From contig JAOQNJ010000001.1 of assembly GCA_025961275.1 (NCBI GenBank), positions 455,353-519,352 of the forward strand: 64,000 bases of DNA, given 5' to 3'. Positions 56,418-64,000 of the stretch are shown one piece after another. How positions within the stretch are numbered: the stretch's first letter is position 1; every line of letters starts with the position of its first letter. The DNA is from Providencia alcalifaciens (GTDB taxonomy: Bacteria > Pseudomonadota > Gammaproteobacteria > Enterobacterales > Enterobacteriaceae). A model generated the notes under the pieces. It saw only the letters and a program-made list of their open reading frames with translations, made no database searches and was not told the origin of the DNA. The position numbers were made by a program, and so were the translations under genes.

Positions 56418-57655
56418 TAAGCTTTCTCCTCTGGCTTTCTATTCTTTTGAGGTCTGGCTGATTTTTCGAGGGTATCTTTACCGACGACTTCAACACTAGT
56501 TCCATCTGTTAAACGATCAACACCATCAGTAATGACTTTTGTGTTTGCTGTAAGGCCACTTTCGATAACCACTTCTTGACTATCTTGCATACCGACCGTG
56601 ACTAATTGTTTGCTTACACGGTCATCGTCACTTAATACCCAAACATAGTGGCCTTCATTACCCATTTGTAGTGCAGCAGTAGGGATCACAACCGCATTTT
56701 GCAATGTTTCAACTTGCATTTTTATATTAACAAATTGGTTAGGGAATAAACTGTCTAGCTCATTGGTAAATCGAGCCTTCATTTTTAAAGTCCCTGTTGC
56801 AGCATCAATTTGGTTGTCCGTACTTAACAGATAACCTTCAGTAATCATGACGATATTATTACGATCCCATGCTTCAACTTTGACTTGCTGACCCGATGCC
56901 TGTGCTTTTTGAATCGATGGAATATCACCTTCAGGGAGTGAAAATAATACATCCGCAGGCTGAGTTTGGGTGATTACCACGAGCGGTGTAGAGGTTCCCG
57001 CAGAAATAAAGTTGCCTACATCGATTTGTTTTAAACCTATTCGGCCTGAAATAGGGGCCGTGATTTTGCTATAGGTTAATTGTAATTTTGCGCTATCTAC
57101 AGCGGCTTGGTCGACTTTAATACTCCCTTCAGCCTGTAAGACAAGGGATTTTTGATTATCCAACTCTTGTTGTGAAATCACTTTTGAGCCTGCTAATTTT
57201 TGATAGCGGCTTAGATCTAATTTTGCGTTGGTGAATGTCGCTTTATCTTTAGCAAGTTGTCCTTCAGCTTGAGCTAATTGCATAGCGAAAGGGCGTGGAT
57301 CGATTTCTGCCAGTAAGTCACCGGCTTTAACGTGTTGACCTTCAGTAAAATGAAGCGACATCAGCTGCCCTTCAACACGACTCGTTACTGTAACAACATT
57401 GGCTGCTTGCACAGTACCAAGACCAGTTAAATAGCGAGGAACTACTTTTTCTTGCGCATTAGCAAACTGGACAGGGGCTAACACACGCTGTGGCATTCCT
57501 CCAGGTCTTGCTGGGCGATTAGCGGAAGGACCCTTTTGAGTGGTTTCAGGTTGGCTGTTTTGTGAATAAAAATACCAGCCTGCACCTGCAGCGACAATGA
57601 TGGCAACGAAAATGGCTGAACGAGTCAGTGTGGTACGGCGCTTTTGTTTATTCAT
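56417..57655 (-). CDS. mdtA: Membrane fusion protein MdtA
   Basis: This 412-residue adaptor spans the periplasm between MdtBC and TolC. After [17 protein letters not shown], a signal-anchor helix ([20 protein letters not shown]) leads to [20 protein letters not shown] of the lipoyl-like domain, an alpha-hairpin ([19 protein letters not shown]), then [20 protein letters not shown] and a beta-barrel. I chose ATG 57655, which matches the family; ATG 57694 would add unrelated residues. It is the first gene of the operon, whose promoter should lie in the 240 bases upstream. No clear BaeR site was identified by eye. Confidence 0.92.
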   Translation of the reverse strand: MNKQKRRTTLTRSAIFVAIIVAAGAGWYFYSQNSQPETTQKGPSANRPARPGGMPQRVLAPVQFANAQEKVVPRYLTGLGTVQAANVVTVTSRVEGQLMSLHFTEGQHVKAGDLLAEIDPRPFAMQLAQAEGQLAKDKATFTNAKLDLSRYQKLAGSKVISQQELDNQKSLVLQAEGSIKVDQAAVDSAKLQLTYSKITAPISGRIGLKQIDVGNFISAGTSTPLVVITQTQPADVLFSLPEGDIPSIQKAQASGQQVKVEAWDRNNIVMITEGYLLSTDNQIDAATGTLKMKARFTNELDSLFPNQFVNIKMQVETLQNAVVIPTAALQMGNEGHYVWVLSDDDRVSKQLVTVGMQDSQEVVIESGLTANTKVITDGVDRLTDGTSVEVVGKDTLEKSARPQKNRKPEEKA

Positions 57656-57866
57656 TTTTATGTTTTCGCTTAGCTCACAGTCGAGAAAAATCAAATTACG
57701 ATGATTGGAAATAATAAATATTGATTAATTATATATTAAAAATTAATCAGTTGCGTCTGTTAATAGTTTAACGTGAGGGAAGTAGGAAAAAATGAAGGAA
57801 ATATGAAAAAAGTGTCAACTAACGTGCTGAATAGGCAGGCTGCCATGACAAATACGCAATAAAAAA

Positions 57867-57891
57867 ACCTGTGTCGAGAAAAACCACAGGT
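57867..57891 (-). terminator. Terminator after the MHS transporter
   Basis: ACCTGTG and CACAGGT with an 11-base loop; on the minus strand it is followed by TTTTTT. Confidence 0.8.
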
Positions 57892-57927
57892 CGTCATAAG
57901 CCAATGTTTTAAAAAATTATCAAGTTA

Positions 57928-59283
57928 TTAGCGTGTAGTACTGGTTTTTAATCTCGCTAAAGCGTCTTTTTCTTGAGCAGATTCAGGCGTCCATCCTTTC
58001 CAAGATAATGGAATAAAGGCAACAGCGACTGCTAGTAAAGACACACCAGCAACATAATAAGCAGGTGCCATATGTGATTGTTGTAACCATGCGCCCGTTA
58101 AGATAGGTGTCAGGCCACCAAAGATAGCGTAGGCAACGTTATAAGCGAATGACAGTCCTGAAAAACGAATTTCAGGTGGGAATGCGCGTGTGCTGATAAT
58201 CGGTGTTGTTGCAATTGCGCCAACGAAGAAGCCCATTAAGCCATAATTGAAGGTCAGTGTCGCTGCTGAGATATCAGTCGACAATGACGAATAAAAATAC
58301 AGTGCTGTGACTGCTAATCCACCCCATGACACTGTCATAGAAAGACGAGTGCCAGTTTTATCGCCTAACCATCCCCAGAAAATACAGCCTAAGGTTAACG
58401 TCAGTGTTGCTGCACAGTTAGCTTGCAACGCGATATTACGATCAATGTTATAGATACCTTTAAGAACCACGTCGGGTGTCATCAAAATAGTCACAACAAT
58501 GGCAGTTGAGAGTGACCAAGTCAGTGCAGCTGTGATCATACAAGCTTGTTTGTGTGACTTAATAACTGTTTTAACAGGTAATTCTTGTGCTAATGCTTTT
58601 TTCGCTGCTAACTCTTTGAAGATAGGTGTCTCTTCTAAGAATCGACGCAAGTAAACTGAAATAAAGCCAAAAACACCACCTAGAATGAAAGGGATACGCC
58701 ATGCAAAATCATGCACTTCTTGTGTGGTATAAGTACGCTCGATAATGATAGCAACAATGGAACCCAGTAAAATACCACCTGTGATACCAGAGGTTAATGT
58801 TCCCACACCAAGACCATAGCGTTGTTTCGGTGTATGTTCTGCGATAAATACCCAAGCACCCGGCATTTCACCACCAATTGCGGCGCCTTGCATAATACGC
58901 ATTAACAGCAGTAATAATGGCGCTGCTGCACCGATAGTGGCATAAGTTGGTAGGAAACCGATCACGAAAGTCGGAAATGCCATCAAGAAAATACTAAGGG
59001 TAAACATTTTTTTGCGGCCAACTTTGTCACCAAAGTGAGCCATGATAATGCCACCTAGAGGGCGAGCTAGATATCCTGCTGCAAACAAACCAAGTGTTGC
59101 CATGAGTGCCAAAAATTCATTGTCACCAGGGAAGAAGAGCTGAGAAATGATTTTCGCGTAAAAGACGAAAATAACAAAATCATAAAATTCAAGTGTTCCA
59201 CCTAAAGAGGACAACCCTAAAGTCTTATAATCTTCTTTTCTCAATGGCCTAGCCGAGGGCTGGCTGGTTGTTTGCGATGTCAT
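57928..59283 (-). CDS. MHS-family metabolite:H+ symporter
   Basis: This 451-residue MFS transporter has 12 membrane helices. LSSLGGTLEFYDFVIFVFYA at helix 1 with the family's EFYDF, then AAGYLARPLGGIIMAHFGDK and VGRKKMFTLSIFLMAFPTF (the MFS motif between helices 2 and 3), and RIMQGAAIGGEMPGAWVFIA with GGE of helix 5, place it in the metabolite:H+ symporter subfamily. Relatives carry citrate, alpha-ketoglutarate, proline-betaine or shikimate; the substrate is not clear. It is separated from mdtA by a terminator, so it is not part of the mdt operon. Confidence 0.88.
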   Translation of the reverse strand: MTSQTTSQPSARPLRKEDYKTLGLSSLGGTLEFYDFVIFVFYAKIISQLFFPGDNEFLALMATLGLFAAGYLARPLGGIIMAHFGDKVGRKKMFTLSIFLMAFPTFVIGFLPTYATIGAAAPLLLLLMRIMQGAAIGGEMPGAWVFIAEHTPKQRYGLGVGTLTSGITGGILLGSIVAIIIERTYTTQEVHDFAWRIPFILGGVFGFISVYLRRFLEETPIFKELAAKKALAQELPVKTVIKSHKQACMITAALTWSLSTAIVVTILMTPDVVLKGIYNIDRNIALQANCAATLTLTLGCIFWGWLGDKTGTRLSMTVSWGGLAVTALYFYSSLSTDISAATLTFNYGLMGFFVGAIATTPIISTRAFPPEIRFSGLSFAYNVAYAIFGGLTPILTGAWLQQSHMAPAYYVAGVSLLAVAVAFIPLSWKGWTPESAQEKDALARLKTSTTR

Positions 59284-60427
59284 AATACTATCCTTTTAAA
59301 ATACCGAATGTATTTTTTATTTTTAATTCGGAATGACAAGCTAAGTTCACTGATAATTAAACAGCCGAAATATTAAGTGTGTGCAGATAAATGGTATAAA
59401 ACGTTGGAGGGTAACCTAGTTAATACTCTGTATCTTATTGCATGCCCTAATTTATAGCAGAAAATTCCATATTTTGTAAACTGGCACGCTAAAAACAAGA
59501 TGAATATTCTGCTTAGCTTGATTTGGGTGAATCTATAGTCTATTTCGTTAAGCAATAGCATTATATGATGTTAATAAATGAATATTTGCAGAAGATCATA
59601 CATTTATATTTTAAAAATTGGCTGTTAATTTGTAATTTACAGTTCATTTTGCTGATTAAACAATCGATAAAGTAACTAAATATTAATTTAATTATTAAAT
59701 GTAATAACCCTACAATCGCAATTAGAAATAAAGCGAGATGAAAAATGAAATATATCCGTAATAGTCTGCGTTGAATGTAGAGGGTAACAGATGGTTATTT
59801 AATGATAGCCACTAAAAATTGAATTAATGAAATATTAACTCATAGTTGGGCAACTAAAGGTTATAGATACTGCCTTATTTTTTTTGCGTATAAAATCCTT
59901 CATTATTTAAAAAACATTTAGAATTAGAATAAGTTGTTATAATATTTTGCAGTATCGAAATTTTCGAATTTATCATCTGGCGCTATCTGTTTAGATGTAT
60001 GTCATTTTCTATCCTCTCATTAAATTTCGTTTTTTTCATATTAAATCAATATTTTATCAGATTTATGTAAAAGATATATTTTGTTACATTGTTTAATTCT
60101 ATGTACATAAAATTTTCGGCTTAAACACTGGGCTGACAGAAATTCAAAAAAATATCGAACAAAATCCCGCCATATATTATCTCGTATAATTATTTTTATG
60201 ATTAATTTAATGGCATTAAATAGCGGATTTACAATTATTTTACGCTAAGTCACTTATCCTACGGAGATACAGCGGGTTGGAGTTTGTTCGAGCTATTTAC
60301 TTGGGATTATTTCCACCTTAATATCCTTAACGCAAATCAACAGTGCGCACTGGCTGAAATGGACAATATTTATAGGTAATTATATTTCCGTAAATATCAC
60401 TTTCGTTATTAAATATAGGAAATTACA
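59284..60427. other. 1.1-kb AT-rich gap before the T6SS island
   Basis: No gene supported on either strand; the frames present are short and without ribosome sites. AT content is very high, as is typical for silenced horizontally acquired loci. It marks the boundary between the core block and the T6SS genes and should hold the hcp promoter. Confidence 0.5.
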
Positions 60428-60946
60428 ATGCCAACTCCATGCTATATCGCCATTGAAGGCAAAACACAAGGTAACATCACTGCGGGTGCATTTACGGCTG
60501 AATCTGTTGGGAATATCTATGTACAAGGTCACGAAGACCAAATGCTGGTGCAAGAATTTTCACATATCGTGACAGTCCCTACTGACCCGCAATCAGGTCA
60601 ACCTGCAGGCCAGCGTGCACACAAACCTTTCCTTTTCACCGTTGCATTAAATAAAGCCGTTCCACTGCTGTATAACGCGCTGGCATCAGGTGAAATGCTG
60701 CCAAAAGTGGAACTGAAATGGTACCGCACGTCAGTGGAAGGGAAACAAGAGCATTTCTTCACCACAACATTGACGGATGCAACAATCGTTAACATCGATT
60801 GCCAAATGCCACACTGCCAAGACCCAGCGAAAGCCGATTTCACGCAGCTGATCGAAGTGTCTCTGTCCTACCGTAAAGTGGATTGGGAACACACCGTTGC
60901 TGGCACATCAGGTGCTGATGATTGGCGCGCACCGCTCGAAGCGTAA
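60428..60946 (+). CDS. hcp: T6SS tube protein Hcp
   Basis: This 172-residue protein forms the hexameric rings of the type VI secretion inner tube and is itself secreted. It begins MPTPCYIAIEGKTQGNITAG with EGxTQG, followed by VGNIYVQGHEDQMLVQEFSH, AGQRAHKPFLFTVALNKAVP and VELKWYRTSVEGKQEHFFTT, all typical of Hcp1-type proteins. Length is normal. A ribosome site TAGGAAA precedes it. A terminator-like hairpin directly follows, consistent with the usual high hcp expression relative to vgrG. Confidence 0.93.
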   Translation: MPTPCYIAIEGKTQGNITAGAFTAESVGNIYVQGHEDQMLVQEFSHIVTVPTDPQSGQPAGQRAHKPFLFTVALNKAVPLLYNALASGEMLPKVELKWYRTSVEGKQEHFFTTTLTDATIVNIDCQMPHCQDPAKADFTQLIEVSLSYRKVDWEHTVAGTSGADDWRAPLEA

Positions 60947-60957
60947 GCGCATCAATG

Positions 60958-60986
60958 ACGAGTCCATTAGGGCTCGTTGTTTTTTC
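60958..60986 (+). terminator. Hairpin between hcp and vgrG
   Basis: ACGAG and CTCGT with a 10-base loop, followed by T-rich DNA. Partial termination here would give much more hcp than vgrG transcript. Confidence 0.65.
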
Positions 60987-61027
60987 TTCTCAATATCATT
61001 GCTCTCACATGTTCACTCGGAGCTAAA

Positions 61028-63160
61028 ATGTCTTCAGACAACGCAAAACGGCCTTTAACTGAGGCGGAAAAAATTGCTAATCATTGGAGTGATCTGCGCC
61101 AAAAACCGCAGCCTCAGCGCCTCGCTGAACCGCCGGAGCAGTTCCCGAAAAACACCATTCATGCAACCCGACCGACGGAAAAAAGAGATTGGTATGAGGA
61201 CATGGCGAACCGCAAACTTTATTCGGATCTCGTGTTCACCTGCCAAATTGGTGGCCTGCCGCCTGAGACTTTTCAGGTCACCCAATTTGATTTGCATGAA
61301 GGACTGTCAGAACTGTTCACCTTGACCATCCAAGCGGTGAGTGCACTGCCTGAAATCGATTTTTCGACAATACGCGGGTGTGCATCGTCAATCACCATCA
61401 TGCGTGAAGGGATTGTGACCCGCTGCATCCAAGGTATTTTAGCCAGTGTAGAGCAAAAAACGACCGACGGTGTCAAAACCTGGTATCAATTCGTCATTCG
61501 CCCTGAAATGTGGATCATGACGCTCAAGCAAGACAGCCGTATTTTCCAAGACACCAAAGTGCCTGTGGTCCTTAAAACCCTGCTGAAAGAGTCGCACATT
61601 ATGCATGACTCTTTGCTCTATCACCCGGAAGAGCACCTTGAGCGCGCGTATATCACCCAAAAACGGGAAACCATGTACGACTTTTGGTGCCGACTTGCCG
61701 CAGAGGAAGGGATTAACTTCTGGTTTGAAGAGGGACCAAAAATGTTCTACAGCGACCGCCATCTGGGGATGAAGGCGGGGATTGATTTAACCTATAACCC
61801 GCAATCTGACACCGATGTGACCGACAGTACGGTGACCACATGGGGCTATGTTGAACAGTTGTGCAGCGATATTCGCATCGACAAAGATTACAACTCGGTG
61901 CGCCCGTCTTATCCTTTGAGTCACCAAGTCACCGGCGACGTTCATCATCAACATGAAGTATTCGAAAGCTATGGCCGATTCCAAGAAGATGCCGAAGGCA
62001 GCCGTTTTAACTAAATTCGTTATGAACAATCGCAAAATGGCCGCCAAAAAGGCACCGCTACCACGAACTGTATTGAGTTAGCCCCCGGCAGAATATTCAG
62101 CTTAAGCAATCACCCCAGCAGCAAAATGAACAGCAATTGGCAGGTCATTACAGCGCATCATCATGGCGTACAGCCGCTGGCCGATAACAGCGGCGGTGAA
62201 GGTACCCAACTCAGCAACACGGTCACTTTTATTCCCAGCACCCAAGAGTGGCGGCCGCCATACCGTTATAAACCGATGGCGGATGGCGACGAATTAGCCA
62301 CGGTTGTCGGGCCAGCGGGCGAAGAGATTTACACCAACAGTAAAGGGGAAGTGACGGTCTATTTTCATTGGGACCGACGCGGCAAGCCGGATCACAGCGC
62401 ATCTTGCTGGGTTCCCGTGACGTACGGTTGGAGTGGCGATGGCTATGGATTTATGAGTATCCCCCACGTCGGTCAGCAGGTTCTGATCAGCTACCTTGCG
62501 GGCGATCTTGATCGACCGATTGTGACAGGGTGTACCTACAATGGGCGTAATCGCCCGCCACTCGATTTACCGAAACATAAAACGCGCACGATATTTCGGA
62601 CGAAAACGTATCAAGGTGATGGGTTTAACGAATTGCGTTTTGAGGATGCTTATAACAAAGAAGAAATTTATATTCATGCCCAAAAGAACTTAGCGATCAA
62701 TGTGTTGAATTCACGCGGTGAGCGCATTAATTATGATCGTACGACCCGTATAGGCCATGACGATGAATTGGTGATTGCCAATAATCGGACGGTCACGGTG
62801 GAAGGCAATCAAGCCCATAAAACAACCGGAAATTACCAGAATAAAATTGACGGTGACCACCACACGAGTGTGCAAGGGGATCTTGTTGAGCAAATAAACG
62901 GTGTCGTGAGCACCAATGCGCAAGGGGATATCACGTTACAAAGTCACAGTAAAATCACCCTGAAAGTGGGTGGCAGCTTTGTGGTGATCCACAGTGGTGG
63001 GGTAGATATCAAAGGGGCGGCGATTAATTTAAATTCAGGTGGTAGCCCCGGCGATATTTTACAAGCGACCAATCCCGCGGTATTAAAAGCGGCAGCGAGC
63101 AGTGGTGCGGCTTTCGTGTCGCATTGCCCCATGAAAGAGACGCAAGAGGAGCGTGACTAA
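61028..63160 (+). pseudogene. vgrG: T6SS spike protein VgrG with in-frame TAA
   Basis: The full frame has 710 codons and one internal stop. The N-terminal gp27/gp44-like part starts after about 80 residues (LYSDLVFTCQIGGLPPETFQ, then FDLHEGLSELFTLTIQAVS) and runs to EDAEGSRFN, where TAA (62012-62014) follows. The frame then continues without shift as IRYEQSQNGRQKGTATTNCI, then the gp5-like SCWVPVTYGWSGDGYGFMSI with PHVGQQVLISYLAGDLDRPI and the C-terminal beta-prism repeats. The natural residue at the stop is likely Gln (CAA to TAA). The normal spike would not be made without readthrough. The start is ATG 61028 with CGGAG 7 bases ahead. Confidence 0.9.
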
Positions 63161-64000
63161 TGGCTAAACTCGACACCTGCTATGCCATCATTGATGCGGC
63201 GAGTGAACCCGCTATTTTTGCGATGCTCGATGAACTCGATCCTCCTGCGAGCTGTTTATACAGTGAGCCCATCCAACCTGAAATTATTGAACTTGCGCCC
63301 TATTTGGTGGAAGTGAATGACGAGGTGAGGAAGTGGCTCAGCCAGCGAAAAACACCCTGGGGCATTTATGTGTATACCCAAGCGACAATGCGCGAACTGC
63401 GCCAGCACTTACGCAAATATCTGATGGCGATGATCCCCGACCAAGAAAAGCCGGTATTTTGGCGTTATTACGACCCGAGGATTGTGTGGAGCATGTTATA
63501 CAGCTTCGATAACTGGCGACTGCATAATTTTTTAGGCCCCATCACCAAAGTGGAAACGGAATTATGGGGTGAACACACGGAAGGTCGCTTTGAATATCAA
63601 CGCCAAGGTTACCCTGAGACGGTGAAGAAAAGTGGTAAGTTGATGAAGCTAACACCCAGTGAGTATGAGGCGATAAATGACAGCTTTGTGTACCAATTTA
63701 TTCGAAAATTAAATTATTTTTTTCTTGAAGCGAAATACGGAATAGAAAGTCCTTACGCGTCTTTTTCGTTAACCAAATTGGTTGCAGAAGCGTTTGATAG
63801 GCCGCCCCCAAACCATGAAAAAATCGACAGAATGTACAGCGAGCAATCGCAACAAAACAGTTGGACATTAGCCTCAGCGTTAGTGTCATTTTGTCAAACA
63901 CGCGATATTCATGATCGGCATTCGTATATGTTGCTGTGTTATCTGCTGATGACACACCGTATTTATCGGTTTGAGGATGTGCCGGAAGCGTGGCTGAACA
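63160..64000 (+). CDS. DUF4123 T6SS adaptor, partial at window end
   Basis: The start overlaps the vgrG stop (TAATG). The 280 residues visible begin MAKLDTCYAIIDAASEPAIF and include PWGIYVYTQATMRELRQHLR then KYLMAMIPDQEKPVFWRYYD with PRIVWSML, the pattern of DUF4123 proteins. Such proteins chaperone and load a particular effector onto the tip of the cognate VgrG. The effector gene should be the next gene downstream, beyond this window. The reading frame is open to the last base. Since vgrG is broken, this adaptor may be without a spike unless readthrough occurs. Confidence 0.85.
   Translation, partial: MAKLDTCYAIIDAASEPAIFAMLDELDPPASCLYSEPIQPEIIELAPYLVEVNDEVRKWLSQRKTPWGIYVYTQATMRELRQHLRKYLMAMIPDQEKPVFWRYYDPRIVWSMLYSFDNWRLHNFLGPITKVETELWGEHTEGRFEYQRQGYPETVKKSGKLMKLTPSEYEAINDSFVYQFIRKLNYFFLEAKYGIESPYASFSLTKLVAEAFDRPPPNHEKIDRMYSEQSQQNSWTLASALVSFCQTRDIHDRHSYMLLCYLLMTHRIYRFEDVPEAWLN

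Noticed and set aside
57695-57927. BaeR-binding site upstream of mdtA
   Set aside because: T-rich stretches on the minus strand resemble part of a BaeR site but the full pattern could not be matched by eye.

Overview
The window looks like a chromosomal segment of a low-GC member of the Morganellaceae, most likely Providencia. Three things point there: enterobacterial housekeeping genes in E. coli-like neighbourhoods (thiD, fbaB, yegS, trhP/yegQ, baeRS, mdtABC, pagP, yddG, yidA, umuDC), an AT-rich base composition, and lambdoid prophage genes of the kind found in Proteus and Providencia. This is judged from protein sequence alone; no search was run.

Positions 1 to about 13,770 hold what looks like two decayed prophages in tandem at the 3' end of icd (isocitrate dehydrogenase). 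The first keeps head-tail and tail genes, a tail fibre, an MrpJ-like regulator and a LexA-boxed dinI-like gene. It ends at a 162-bp copy of the icd 3' end (6916-7077). The second begins there with an integrase broken by a TGA codon, then xis, a broken exonuclease, a DUF2303 remnant, a broken DNA methyltransferase and a relic spanin pair. It ends with a decayed second copy of the first gene of the window, beside a second 45-bp icd fragment (13723-13767). The first prophage has at least two internal deletions. One joins an HNH gene to a headless connector gene; the other fuses the major tail protein in frame to the C-terminus of a lambda J-like tail-tip protein.

Positions 13,770-42,000 are a mosaic of small accessory and conserved genes with long AT-rich gaps: alpha-carbonic anhydrase, a YagU-type protein, a TetR-EamA pair, SOS-regulated umuDC, small stress-type secreted proteins, an aldo-keto reductase, a truncated psiE beside a tRNA-like sequence, a chemoreceptor broken by TGA, a Tat-type aminotransferase, amino-acid transporters (AGCS, YddG, PheP), a RamA-like AraC regulator, and a divergent mgrB (PhoQ inhibitor) with a TTG start. 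pagP, a lipid A enzyme that PhoPQ controls in relatives, lies close to mgrB.

Positions 42,000-59,300 are conserved core: a TPP riboswitch with thiD, then fbaB, yegS and trhP, then the baeR-baeS-mdtC-mdtB-mdtA envelope-stress and RND efflux operon (no mdtD), and an MHS-family transporter. After a 1.1-kb gene-free AT-rich gap, the end of the window is a type VI secretion island: hcp, a terminator-like hairpin, vgrG with one in-frame TAA, and a DUF4123 adaptor gene running off the end.

Diverged copies of a ~125-bp repeat with TATACCC/GGGTATA ends lie in three intergenic gaps. Pseudogenes are common, and several large ones are broken by a single in-frame stop.
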